Shown: piece by piece, positions 12,157 through 22,287 of the stretch
How positions within the stretch are numbered: the first letter of the stretch is position 1
How the letters are laid out: the number at the start of each line of letters is the position of its first letter
Source of the DNA: Siccirubricoccus sp. G192
Lineage (GTDB): Bacteria; Pseudomonadota; Alphaproteobacteria; Acetobacterales; Acetobacteraceae
Assembly (NCBI RefSeq): GCF_019084075.1
Contig: NZ_JAHREN010000001.1
Location: 1,027,501-1,091,500, forward strand
DNA length: 64,000 nt
Direction of reading: 5' to 3'
The notes under the pieces: generated by a model
Databases searched by the model: none
Told to the model about the DNA's origin: nothing
What the model saw: the letters and a program-made list of their open reading frames with translations, nothing else
Made by a program: the position numbers and the translations under genes

Positions 12157-12481
12157 TGCGGCGCGGGCGAGCATCGAGGCAGCCGCGCGCCGCAGGGTCC
12201 GATCCCGGACGCCCACCCTCATCGAACAGCCGCGTCAGGGTTGAACCCGGCGGCGCAACGGACGAGGAACCAAGGCCTGCTTCTTCACTCTCCGAAAGCC
12301 GCCTGTCGGCTTCCGGCCAGGATCGGCGCTGTCCGGGTCCGCCACGCACGACAAACGGTCGTTTGGAGGCAGCTTTCCTATGTTGTATAAAGGCAAAGCG
12401 GGACCAGTTGGTTGACCACTTCCCTTGAGCCTTACGACTGCATATCTTGTAAACCACATTGTGCCATTGAAAGCCCTGCCC
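12157..12481. promoter_or_regulatory. Probable promoter region of the antitoxin-RES operon
   Basis: A 325-base non-coding stretch, clearly less GC-rich near 12340-12450 than its surroundings, which fits a promoter. It contains the perfect palindrome noted at 12352 and the AT-rich segment CTATGTTGTATAAAGG at 12379-12394, a plausible -10 region. No -35 is obvious. Confidence 0.45.
12352..12365. promoter_or_regulatory. Palindrome CAAACGGTCGTTTG, candidate operator
   Basis: Perfect inverted repeat (CAAACG, GT, CGTTTG) 117 bases before the antitoxin start and just before the AT-rich promoter-like segment. Antitoxins of this type usually bind palindromes in their own promoter, so this is a reasonable operator candidate by position only. 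Confidence 0.4.
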
Positions 12482-13120
12482 ATGCCCGGCCATGCCGCTG
12501 CCTCGAGCCACCGCAGCCGAGCGCCTTTGCCCGAGGATGCCGTTCGTCGTGCTTTCCTCCAGCGTTCGGTTGCCGCACTCGAGCGTATCGCCGCCCAGGC
12601 CGACCCGGGCCGCCTCGCCGACGCGCTCGCCGCGCCAAGTGACGTCGGCACGATCGCCCGGGCGCTTGGCGACCCGAAAGCGGTGGGTGATGCCGTCGCC
12701 AGCCTCGACCCGCTCTCCGATGCGCTGGCCCGTGGCGCCACGGCAAAGCGTGACCTCGTCGAGATGGCGGGCGGGGCGCTCGGCGCCGAGGAGGCAGGCA
12801 GGCTGCTCGGCATCACGCGCCAGGCCGTCGACAAGCGCCGCCGAGCCGGTGCGCTCCTCGCGGTGCGGATCGGCGATGACTGGCGCTATCCGGCCTGCCA
12901 GTTCGACGAGGCAGGCCCCGGCGGCGTTGTCGTCGGATTGCCCGAGATGGTCCAGGCCATGGCGGCGGCTGGACCCTGGGCCACACTCGATGTCCTGCTC
13001 GCCGCCGATGACGCGCTCGGCGGCGCCACCCCGCTAACCGTTCTGCGCAGCGGGGGAGGGGAGGGGCTCGCGGCTGTGCGGCGCCTCCTGCGGCAGGCCG
13101 AGACCGACGCCTTCGGATGA
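12482..13120 (+). CDS. Antitoxin of RES toxin (HTH, MbcA/ParS/Xre-like)
   Basis: A 212-residue protein that ends with its TGA overlapping the ATG of the RES gene. The middle holds a helix-turn-helix (EEAGRLLGITRQAVDKRRR) followed by IGDDWRYPACQFD. The C-terminus (MVQAMAAAGPWATLDVLLA, DDALGGATPLTVLRSG) resembles the DUF2384 toxin-binding domain of Xre/MbcA antitoxins. The start ATG at 12482 is chosen; the frame is open back to a TTG at 12425. By analogy with Xre-RES and MbcTA pairs it would neutralise the RES toxin and repress the operon. The N-terminal 100 residues are not recognised. Confidence 0.75.
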   Translation: MPGHAAASSHRSRAPLPEDAVRRAFLQRSVAALERIAAQADPGRLADALAAPSDVGTIARALGDPKAVGDAVASLDPLSDALARGATAKRDLVEMAGGALGAEEAGRLLGITRQAVDKRRRAGALLAVRIGDDWRYPACQFDEAGPGGVVVGLPEMVQAMAAAGPWATLDVLLAADDALGGATPLTVLRSGGGEGLAAVRRLLRQAETDAFG

Positions 13121-13748
13121 ATGGCCGGGGTCCAAGCGGTGCGGCGCCGCCACCGCCCCCCCCTGGCTGCGTGATATCCGCCTGCCGGTTCTTGAGGTCA
13201 CGCCGGCCGGCGAGCCGTTCTTCCGCGTCCACCGGAGCGAACACGCACCCGCTTTCTTCGGGCCGGGAGAGGGCAGGCCGGCAACCGGCCGCTTCGACCC
13301 GGCAAGCGGACGCTTTGGTGTGCTCTACGCCGGTCTGAGCCTCAATGCGGCTGTCGCCGAGACCCTGCTGCGCAGCCCACAACGGCGCCTGGTCGCGTTT
13401 AGGGAGGTCACCGTCCGCTCGCTCTCGTTGCTTCGGCCGGCCACTACCCTTCGGCTCGTGCACCTGCAGGGACCGCATCTGCAGGAACTCGGCACAGACG
13501 CCTCGATAGCGACAGGACCCTACGGTCCGTGTGGCCTCTGGGCCGACGCACTCTTCGACCACCCAGACGCGCCGGACGGCATCGCCTATACCTCACGGCA
13601 CAACCCGGACGAGCTCTGTGCTGCGCTGTTCCGGCGGGCTGAGAGGCATCCGGCCCTCGGGGTTGTCTCCACGACGCCACTCCTCGCATTGGGCACGGAG
13701 TTGGCCATGGTATTGCGCCGGCACGGCAAGGGACTGGAGATACCGTGA
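13117..13748 (+). CDS. RES-domain toxin (NAD+ phosphorylase family), apparent frameshift
   Basis: RES domain named for conserved Arg, Glu and Ser; the family degrades NAD+ and halts growth. Visible here: PFFRVHRSEHAPAFFGP (Arg), GRFDPASGRFGVLYAG (Tyr), AVAETLLRSPQRRLVAF (Glu), GLWADALFDHPDAPDGIAY and the C-terminal GVVSTTPLLALGTELAMVL. The ATG overlaps the antitoxin stop (ATGA), but its frame shifts to that of the RES domain inside a run of eight C at 13156-13163. With nine C the product is 210 residues. Either this is a sequencing error, an inactivated toxin, or a slipping switch. No other start was found in the RES frame. Confidence 0.8.
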
Positions 13749-13767
13749 CGGCCTTGGGGAAGGCGTA

Positions 13768-14718
13768 ATGCCTGCATTGATCGGCTACGCGCGGGTATCC
13801 ACGGCCGGGCAGGACCTGGAGCCGCAACTCCGGGCGCTGCGCGCTGCGGGCTGCAGCGAGATCTTCGAAGAGAAGGCCTCCGGCACCAGCCGAGCCCGGC
13901 CGGAGCTGGCTCGTCTTCTCGATCGGCTTGGCCGCGGCGACACCCTGGTGGTCGTCCGCATCGACCGCCTGGCCCGCTCGCTGGCTCACCTGCTGCAGGT
14001 GATCGAGCGCGTCCGGGAGACAGGGGCCCACTTCCGCTCGCTCGGCGACCCGATCGACACTTCCGGCCCGAGCGGCATGCTGGTGCTGCAGATCATGGGC
14101 GCCATCGCCCAGTTCGAGCGGGCGCTGATCGTCGAGCGCACCAAGGCAGGGCTGGCCTCGGCACGAGCCCAGGGGAGGGTCGGGGGCAACCCCGGCCTCA
14201 GGACCCGTGACCCGGTCGTGCTGGGCAAGCTCGCCGCCTCGCGCGAGCGCACCCGCCTGGCTGACCTGCTGCCCGGGGCCGACGAGTGGCTCGGCACCGT
14301 GCGCCTGCTGCGCCCGACCAGATCCTGGGAGGCGGTCACCGCGGCGGTGAACGAGCGGCTGCCGCCGGGCCAGCGGCGCTTCACCCGCGACCGGCTGGTG
14401 CGCTCGGTCCGACTTTTCGTGGAGGAGGGGCTGGCCGAGCCCACCCTGCTCGAGGGCGCAGCCCGCCGGCCTCGGCGTGACTCGAAGGCGAGGCGGGCGA
14501 TGGAGCTGGCCGCCTCCTTCCTGCGTGGCCGACCGAAAGCCTCCCTGGCTGAGGTTGGGGCCGAACTTTCGCGCATGGGCGTACGCCCACGGAGTGGGGA
14601 GGCGTGGGCCCTCTCCTCGGTCAAGGCTCTGCTCGACCGCGCCCGGAGTGCCGGGCTGCTTGGCGAAGAACATGGTCAGCGACGGCGTCGACCTAACCAC
14701 CCTTCGTACGTGCAATGA
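13768..14718 (+). CDS. Serine recombinase 3 (divergent)
   Basis: A 316-residue serine recombinase with the same architecture as the copies at 7450 and 19035 but clearly diverged: MPALIGYARVSTAGQDLEPQ (Ser11 nucleophile), VVVRIDRLARSLAHLLQVIE, LQIMGAIAQFERALIVERT, then a long C-terminal extension. It starts 20 bases after the RES stop, and its own stop overlaps the next ATG as ATGA at 14715-14718. It is therefore embedded in the toxin-helicase operon rather than standing alone. Confidence 0.9.
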   Translation: MPALIGYARVSTAGQDLEPQLRALRAAGCSEIFEEKASGTSRARPELARLLDRLGRGDTLVVVRIDRLARSLAHLLQVIERVRETGAHFRSLGDPIDTSGPSGMLVLQIMGAIAQFERALIVERTKAGLASARAQGRVGGNPGLRTRDPVVLGKLAASRERTRLADLLPGADEWLGTVRLLRPTRSWEAVTAAVNERLPPGQRRFTRDRLVRSVRLFVEEGLAEPTLLEGAARRPRRDSKARRAMELAASFLRGRPKASLAEVGAELSRMGVRPRSGEAWALSSVKALLDRARSAGLLGEEHGQRRRRPNHPSYVQ

Positions 14719-17700
14719 AACCTGTCGCCACACCGAAAGCCACCCCCGCTCTTTGGGACCGGTACGCGCGTCTGGCCGCGGTCCCGAAGACCATTCTCCG
14801 CCTGAAGAGCCTGGTGTTCACGCCCACCGGCAAGGGCGCCTTTCTTGGCTGCCTCACGACGACCGGTATCCGTGCCCCGGATGGCAAGGCCTGGACAGCG
14901 CGGACGCTCAACCCGGAGCTCGACGAGCTCGCCAGGCAAGGTCTCCTGACCGAGGATCTCTCCTGCGTACCGGAACTTCTGCATCCTGTGGCGGTGGACG
15001 CGATGGCCAGCCCGGAGGGCGCCATGCTGGCCGATGCGGCCCGCAAAGCCTTCCCGGCGCAGACCCGCAGCCCTTACCAATACAGCTACAGCATGCAGGC
15101 GGACCCCGACGCGCTACGGCGCTTCAGGCTGGCGATCTATACGAACGACGATGCCGAGTTCAGCACTCAGCTGGACCGCTACAACAAGGATTTCTCGCCT
15201 GCCCGCGGCCCGCACCTGCTCGAGCGGCTCTTCCTGCGGACTCCGGTCACGACGGCATGGCTCGCAAGCCGCGGCCTTGCCATCCAGTATGCGATCTTCA
15301 GCATCAAGCTGTCTTCGCTCCTGCAATCTGGCCTCCCCGGTTCCGACCTGCCGGAACTGGTCGGCCATTACCGGGCGCAGCAGGGGAGGGAGGATTTTGC
15401 CGCCTTTCGGTGGGCGTTGCTGCAGTATGACCTGCTTGCCGGACATCTGGAGGACGTTCGGCGCAGAATCGACGAGATCGAGGGGGGCTGAGGAGTTCAC
15501 CCGGCAGGCGCTGAAGGGCTCACTCGATTTCCTGAGCGGCCACAATGACGAGGCCATTCTTCACTTTCGGGAATCAATCAAGCTATTCCGAAAGCATGCC
15601 AACCGCCGGAAGGTCTTCCTGACCGGCAGCAACGGGCTGTTCTTCCTGATGGCGCTGCTGCGCGCGAACGACCCCGGGCTTCAAGCCGAGATGCAGGTCG
15701 GGCTCGACGCAGTGCCCTATGACCTCACCCCCTATGCCGGCGGCTTTCGGGCGCTACAGGCCCTGCTCTGGTTGGTCCAGGGGCTTGAGGCGAGAGCGCG
15801 CGAGATGCTGACCAGCTTGCGGATGGTGATGCCGGAGGAGCCGCTTTCCGCGGCCTGTGTTGCGCTTGCCGAGTACGCCCTCGATGCCGAGCTCGCGCGC
15901 AAGCATCACAAGGATCTGGCGTTCCGGTTCGAGCGTCTGAAGACCGACCTGCCTCTCATCGCGCGGATCTACGCCGAGATTCTGGCCGAGGTGGCAGCGG
16001 CCCCGGGCCCGTACGAGGCGTTTCTCGCCGATGCCGAGCCGAGCGTTGGCGTGGTGTTTACCCGGCTCGTCCAGACGCGCCAGCCATGGGAGCGCGCCCT
16101 GGAGAGCCTCGACACCTTCCTGACGATCGGGAGGTTCAAACCGACGGCGCCGCAGCCGGCCAGGAAAGCCAAGCGCCTGGTCTGGTTCATCGATCCCGAG
16201 ACATCGAGCGTCGAGGTTGCGGAGCAGTCGGCCAAGGGGAAGGACGGCTGGACGGCTGGTCGCGCCGTCGCCATGAAGCGACTTCATGAGCAGGATCCCC
16301 GGCTTGATTACCTGACCGAGCACGATCGCCGGGTGCTGCGCACCATTCGCAAGGAGACGGCCGGTTGGTACGGCGAGGAGCACTACTATTTTGATCCTGT
16401 CCGTACACTCCCCGCCCTCGTCGGGCATCCGGTCGTTTTTGACGCACGCCGGCCGGCCCAGCCCATCGAGCTTGTGCGCTATCCTCTGGAGTTGCTCATC
16501 ACGGAGCAGCGCGGTGGCTACCGTATTGCGCTTTCCCACAGCGCGGAGGAGCCAACCGTCTTCGTCGAGGCCGAGACTCCGACGCGTTACCGTGTGATCG
16601 AATTCTCGCAGCAGATGCTGGCAGTGCAGGAGCTTCTGGGCGGGCGAGGCCTAGTCGTGCCACGGCACGCTCGGGACCAGGTCGTGGCCCTGCTGCAGCG
16701 CGAGAACGTGTCCTTGCCGATCCGCGCGGAGATCGCCGACATCGAACGGCCCGCCGTGGAGGGGGTGTCGAACCCGGTCGTGCAGCTTGTTCCCCAAGGG
16801 GCTACGCTGCATGTCACGCTCATGGTCCGGCCTTTTGGCCCGGAAGGACCGGCCTATGTCGCCGGCCTGGGCGGCCGGTCGGTGCTGGCCATGATTGGCG
16901 GCAAGCAGCAGCGGGCCAACCGGAACCTGGAGCGCGAGCAGGCTGAGCGCGCGGCCCTCATTGAAGCCTGTCCGACGCTGCGGGACCGGAGCGGCACCGG
17001 TGCCCATGAGGTGGTTCTCGACGACCTGGAGAGCGGCCTCGAACTGCTGACCGAGTTGCACACCTATGCCGGACCGTCGATGATCGAGTGGCCGGAAGGG
17101 CAGAAACTGACGGTCAGCCCGATTGCGCCAGACAAGCTGAAGCTCAAGATCAGTCGGGGCAGGGACTGGTTCGGCATTGATGGCACCGTCGCCGTGGGAG
17201 AGGACCAGGTCCTCGACATGCGCTTCCTTCTCGACCGCCTTGATCGTGCCCAGGGGCGGTTCGTGCCGCTGGACGACGGCCGCTTCGTGGCGCTGACCCG
17301 GCATTTCCAGAGCCAGTTGCGGCGTCTTGCTGCCGTGTCGGAGCCCGACCGCCACGGGCGCCGGCTGCATGCACTTGGTGCCCCAGCCATCGGCGACCTG
17401 CTGGCGGAGGCTGGCATGGTCGAGGCTGATGCGGCCTGGCAGCGCCATCTCGCATCTATTCAGGCCGCCGAGGGCTGGACCCCGAAGCTGCCTTCAACCC
17501 TGCAAGGGGAGCTGCGCGATTACCAGGTCGAGGGCTTCGTGTGGTTGTCACGGCTGGCCCGCTGGGGCGCCGGCGCCTGCCTGGCCGACGATATGGGCCT
17601 GGGCAAGACGATCCAGGCAATCGCCGTGATGCTGAACCAAGCGGCCGAGGGCCCTTGCCTTGTGGTGGCGCCGACCTCGGTCTGCTCGAACTGGGCGGCC

Positions 17701-18882
17701 GAGATCGCACGCTTCGCACCGACCCTGACCGTGCACCGTTTCTCCTCCGCCGCTGACCGCCATGAACTCGTCGCCGGGCTCGGCCCTCGCGACGTGCTCG
17801 TGTGCAGCTATGGCCTCTTGCACCAGGAAGCGCAGCTGCTCGGCGCCAGGACCTGGCAGATGGCCGTGCTGGATGAGGCGCAGGCGATCAAGAATGCGGA
17901 GACCAAACGTGCGCAGGCCAGCTTGCAGCTGCAGGCCGGGTTTCGCCTGGCACTGACGGGCACGCCGGTCGAGAACTACCTCGACGAGTTGTGGAGCCTG
18001 TTCAACTTCGTCAACCCTGGCCTGCTCGGGTCGCGCGAAGGCTTTCAGCGGCGCTTTGCAGGGCCGATCGAGCGGGACCGCGATCCTGCCGCACGCCAGG
18101 CGCTGAAGATGCTCGTGCGACCTTTCATGCTGCGGAGAACAAAGGCGGCGGTGCTGAGCGAGCTGCCACCTCGCATCGAGCAAACCCTGACGGTCGAGAT
18201 GGGTGACGAGGAGCGTGCCTTCTATGAAGCCCTCCGCCAGAAGACAGTAGAGTCGCTTAGCTCGCTCGATGCCGCCGCAGGACAGCGGAAGATCCACATC
18301 CTGGCGGCGATCACCAGACTGCGCCGGGCCTGCTGCAATCCGGCCCTGATCGATCCTTCAGCCAGTGTGCCAAGTGGCAAGCTGACGGCGTTCCTCGACC
18401 TCGTCGAGGAGCTGAGCCGCAACCGCCACCGAGCCTTGGTCTTCAGCCAGTTCGTCGGCCACCTGCAACTCATCCGGACGGCGCTGGATGCGCGCGGAAT
18501 TACGTATCAGTACCTGGACGGTAGCACGCCCGCTACCGAGCGGGAGCGGCGTGTTGCGGCGTTTCAGGCTGGCGCGGCGGAACTCTTCCTGATCAGCCTC
18601 AAGGCGGGCGGCACTGGGCTGAACCTGACCGCGGCGGATTACGTGATCCATCTTGATCCTTGGTGGAACCCAGCAGTCGAGGATCAGGCCTCCGACCGGG
18701 CTCACCGCATCGGCCAGGATCGCCCGGTCACCATCTATCGGCTGATCATGCAGGACAGCATTGAGGAACGGATCGTGCAACTGCATCGCGATAAGCGCGA
18801 CCTCGCATCTGAACTCCTCGAGGGAACAGAAGTTAGCGCGCGGCTGAGCGAGGAGGAACTGCTCGACTTGATTCGCGCCTAA
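14715..18882 (+). CDS. Very large SNF2-family helicase, apparent frameshift
   Basis: Swi2/Snf2 ATPase of about 1388 residues when a one-base shift is repaired. The first segment (MKPVATPKATPALWDRYARL to RRRIDEIEGG, stop at 15489-15491) and the second (AEEFTRQALKGSLDFLSG onward) meet at a run of six G, 15482-15487; five G joins them. The N-terminal half is helical and repeat-like with no named domain. The C-terminal half is a complete SNF2 core: DDMGLGKT (17587-17610), DEAQ (17872-17883), LTGTPVENYLDELWSLFNF and RAHRIGQ (18697-18717). Coupled to the recombinase upstream through ATGA. Function unknown; the length is typical of an uncharacterised bacterial SNF2 group. Confidence 0.85.
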
Positions 18883-18924
18883 TCGTGGCCGCTAAAGGGA
18901 CAGAAACGGAAACCCAAAGGGTCC

Positions 18925-19941
18925 TTTCGTCGCATCTTGCCGAATTTGACAGAGGCGGGTATCGATGCGGCTCCGGAGCGGAGGCCCGCAGTGGAGCCCA
19001 GATTGCTTGCATTCCCGGCCAAGCCCGCCGCCGCATGGCGCTGATCGGCTATGCCAGGGTGTCCACCGAAGACCAGGTGACCCACCGCCAGCTCGACGAA
19101 CTCCGGGCGGCCGGCTGCCACACGGTGCTGCAGGAACACGCCTCCGGCGGCGACCGCGACCGCCCCGTGCTGGCGCAGGCCCTGGCCCGGGTGCAGCCCG
19201 GCGACACCCTGGTCGTGGTCTCGCTCGATCGCCTGGCCCGCTCGCTCTCGCACCTGCTCGCGGTGATCGAGGGCCTGCAGAGGAGGGGGGCCTTCTTCCG
19301 CAGCCTCAAGGATCCGGTGGATACGTCCAATCCGCAGGGGCTCTTCACCTTGCAGGTGCTCGGCGCCGCAGCCCAGCTCGAGCGCGCCCTGATCCGCGAG
19401 CGGACCCGGAGCGGCATGCGGGCGGCGGCGGCCCGCGGCCAGCGCGCCGGCAACCCCGGCCTGCGGGCGCGCGACCCGGCGGTGATCCAGAAGCTCTCGG
19501 AGGCCCGGCGGGCGGCCTCTCTGCGGCGGCTGATCAGCGCGGCCGACCGCTGGCTGCCCAGCGTGCGCCGGCTGCGGGCGGATGGCCATGCCTGGGAGGA
19601 GGTGGTGCGCTACCTGAACGCGCGCCGCGCCGCGGGCGAGCCGGCCTGGAGCGAGGAACGCCTGCTGCGGGCGGTGCGGCGCTTCGTGGCGGAGGGGCCT
19701 GGCCGAGGCGCAGCTGCTGGCCCCGGCGCCCCGGGCGCGGGCTCCGGACCGGCTCCTGGCGGTGGTGGCGGGCATCCTGCGCTCGGACCCGGCCGCGACG
19801 CTGCGGCAGGTCGGTGCCCGGCTGGAGGCGATCCGCGAGCCGACGCCGCGCGGCGGCAGCCGCTGGCGGCCCGGCTCGGTGGCCCACATCATCGCCCGCG
19901 CCCGCAAGGCCGGACTGCTGCCAGGGGAACGAGACGCCTAG
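18925..19941 (+). repeat. Direct repeat copy 2: recombinase gene plus upstream block
   Basis: Second copy of the 1.0-kb repeat at 7341-8355, same orientation, starting 43 bases after the helicase stop. The conserved block before the gene (TTTCGTCGCATCTTGCCG, AATTTGACA, GGGTATCGATGC) matches copy 1 in order and spacing. Confidence 0.85.
19035..19941 (+). pseudogene. Serine recombinase, copy 2, frameshifted
   Basis: Near-identical to the gene at 7450 (MALIGYARVSTEDQVTH, Ser10) up to FVAEG at about residue 221. Here GGGGCCTGGCC at 19694-19704 has one more C than copy 1 (GGGGCTGGCC), shifting the frame. Removing it restores the same C-terminus ending KAGLLPGERDA at TAG 19941. The catalytic domain is untouched, so a truncated product might still be made. 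Real mutation and sequencing error are both possible. Confidence 0.85.
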
Positions 19942-20041
19942 CCGGGCCTCGGTCCCGCGGCGGTGCGGGCGATACAACATCGAGCGGAGGGTCGGGATGC
20001 TCCTCGGCCTGCGCCCGGGACCGCGCCGGCCTCTCGGTCGG

Positions 20042-20383
20042 TCAGCGGGGTCGGGCGTAGACCACCTGGGCGTCCTCGCCGCCGCCGGTCATCCAGGCCT
20101 CGCGGCCGGCCCCGGCGGGCGAGGACATCAGGTACTCCACCTGCGCCCCGTCGCCCTGGTTGCTGCCGAAGCGGGCGAGCCGCCCGGCCTGCCCCAGGCC
20201 CGCCCCGCCGCCACCGGCGCCGGGCTGGCTGTACTGGATGCTCATGTTGTCGCCGCCGCCGGTGATCGTGGCGCCGAGGCCGCCCCCCACGATATTGCCG
20301 CCGCCGCTGGACGGGGCCTGGGCCTGGGCGGCGCCGGCCGCCAAGCCGGTCGCCAACAGGGCTGCAAGTGCGATGCGTGTCAT
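20042..20383 (-). CDS. Small secreted Gly-rich protein, unknown
   Basis: 113 residues with a clear Sec signal peptide (MTRIALAALLATGLAAGAAQ, cleavage after AQA) and a mature part rich in Gly, Ala and Gln: GGGNIVGGGLGATITGGGDN, then MSIQYSQPGAGGGG. AGGAGA lies at a good distance before the ATG. No Cys and no known domain. The composition suggests a periplasmic or extracellular low-complexity protein. Its genes of contact are unrelated mobile elements. Confidence 0.65.
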   Translation of the reverse strand: MTRIALAALLATGLAAGAAQAQAPSSGGGNIVGGGLGATITGGGDNMSIQYSQPGAGGGGAGLGQAGRLARFGSNQGDGAQVEYLMSSPAGAGREAWMTGGGEDAQVVYARPR

Positions 20384-20659
20384 GTCCCACTCTCCTGAAA
20401 CGTCGGCCCGAAACCGTTCTTGGTCGGCCGCTGGAGACCTTCTACGCGCCGCGTGTGCCACCCAGATTTCGGCGCATCCGCAAAGCGGTTTCGCGGCCTG
20501 CCGGTCCGGTGAAAAGCCCGCCGCCCACCGCGATCGCGGTAGCATGGAGGCCGCCCACGCCGCCGGCCCCGCTGAAGCCTTTCCCGCCCAGCGGGCAATG
20601 CTGTGCAGTGGCGGCTGCCTTCAGACACACACCGTCGGATCGCGCCTGTCGCCGAGCGT
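20384..20659. other. Intergenic region
   Basis: Upstream region of the small secreted protein on one side. No feature recognised on the other. Confidence 0.3.
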
Positions 20660-20860
20660 GTAGACGATGGTGTCGGGCCGGATGGCCCGGATGGCGCGCT
20701 CGCTCGCCCACCTGCTGCAGGTGATCCAATGAATCCGGGAGCCGGGGGGCTCTTTTCTGCTCGCCCGGCGACCCGATCGACACCCCGGGGGCCCAAGCGG
20801 GATGCCGATGCTGCAGATTATGGGCGCCATTGCCCAGTTCGAGCCGGCGATCCGAGTTCC
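20660..20860 (+). pseudogene. Serine recombinase relic 4
   Basis: Degenerate fragment related to the recombinase at 13768. RMARSLAHLLQVIQ ends in a stop at 20729-20731, and a later frame gives MLQIMGAIAQFEPAI. The catalytic N-terminus and the C-terminal extension are missing. It marks past recombinase activity at the right edge of the module. Confidence 0.75.
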
Positions 20861-20941
20861 GCTCGTCGGCCGATCCGATATAAAGGCTGCCGCGCGGCGG
20901 GCGATCCTCGCGCCCTCTCGAGCGAGACCCCCAGGCCGCCC

Positions 20942-21953
20942 ATGCCGTTGCCGACCCAAACCGTGCCTGCCGACGCGCAAGCACCAGCCTGGCGCAGCCT
21001 GCTGGTGACCGGCGCATGCCTGCTGGGCGTGGCGGCGCTGCTGTTCGGGCTCCTGGAGCACGGCGTGGCGCTTCACGAGCGGCGCCAGCTCCTGGTGCTG
21101 GTGGTCGCCGGCACGGTCGCGGCTGTGGCGCTCAATTGGGCGGCGCGGCGAAGCTGGCGGCTCGTCGTGCTGATGGTGCTCGCTGCGCTGGTGACGATGT
21201 TCGGCCTCGGCGCGGTCGCTATGCTGCTGGTGACTGGGGCAACGACTCTCGCGCTGGGGATATTGGCCTTCGGCGCGCCGGTGCACCCCGTGCCCCTGGC
21301 GCTCGCGCTCCGCTCCGCGTCGGGGCTGGCGATCATGGTTGCCGTACTGCAGCCGATGATGCACCTGCGCGTGAATTTCGCGCCTGTCTATCTTGGCCTC
21401 TCCGCGCTGGCGTTGGTCGCCGTGCATCGTGATCTCGCACGCCTGGCCAAGGACTTATGGTTCGCGCTCGCCGCGCGGCCTGCGCCAGGCTCCGGCCGCG
21501 CCACGGTGGTCCTGCTGCTGGCGGCGCTGCTGTTGGCGACGCTACACGCGGCCATGCCGGAGAGCGGCTACGATGCGCTCTCCAATCACCTCATCGTCGT
21601 GCGTTGGGTCGACTGGCACGGTTACTGGCACTTCGACCCGGCTGTGTTCGACCGGGCGCTGACGCCACGCGGGGCGGGTTGGCTCTTCGCCTGGGCGCAT
21701 GTGCTGGGCGGCGAGCCGGCAATGAAGCTGCTGAATGCTGCCGCCTTCTGGCTCACCGCCGGGATCGTCCTGGCGCATACCGCGGCGGACCCTGAGCCGC
21801 CCCCGCCCTGGCTGGCGCCGTTCGGCCTGCTGGCGCTGGCGGTAACGCCGCTGACCATCTGGGTCATGGCGATGCTTTTCGAGGAGACGGTGACGACGCT
21901 CTTCGTCACCGCCGCGCTCGCCTCGCTGGCTTTGGCATACCGCAGTCCCGAGG
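20942..21953 (+). pseudogene. Polytopic membrane protein, glycosyltransferase-like, 3' truncated
   Basis: Starts MPLPTQTVPADAQAPAWRSL. It has at least seven or eight hydrophobic segments, for example LLVTGACLLGVAALLFGLL and LVVLMVLAALVTMFGLGAVA, then a loop ESGYDALSNHLIVVRWVDW and further helices. The order, with an acidic/His loop between membrane helices, resembles GT39/PMT-type integral membrane glycosyltransferases; that is an inference from pattern. After 337 codons it is cut by the left end of an IS3 element at 21954, and the C-terminal part is not present in this window. Confidence 0.65.
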
Positions 21954-21996
21954 TGGGTTTGTCCCGCTCTGGTGGACAGTTGATGGGCTTGGTTGA

Positions 21997-22287
21997 TTAC
22001 GGGTCTGCTGTGGCGGCTTGATGCTCCTCTTTTTCGTAGGTCATGGGCGATCGGTAGCCCAGCGATGAATGGAGCCTGGCTGGGTTGTACCAGGCCTCGA
22101 TGAAGCTGAAGGTTGCCATGCGCGCTTCGGCGTGGGAGGCGAAGCGGCGTCGCGCGAGCAACTCGCATTCCAGGATGGCGAAGAAGCTCTCGCACAGGGC
22201 ATTGTCATAGGCGTCGCCGACGGAACCCATGGACGGCCGGATGCCGGCTTCTCTGCAGCGCTTGCCGAACGCCAGGGACGTATATTG
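21997..22287 (-). pseudogene. IS3 transposase OrfB, C-terminal part
   Basis: Carries the end of the IS3 integrase core: QYTSLAFGKRCREAGIRPSM, VGDAYDNALCESFFAILECE (the catalytic Glu) and FIEAWYNPARLHSSLGYRSP. It continues directly from the fragment ending HHSDQGSQ at 23743; the codon CAA/TTG is duplicated by the IS30 insertion between them. Confidence 0.9.
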
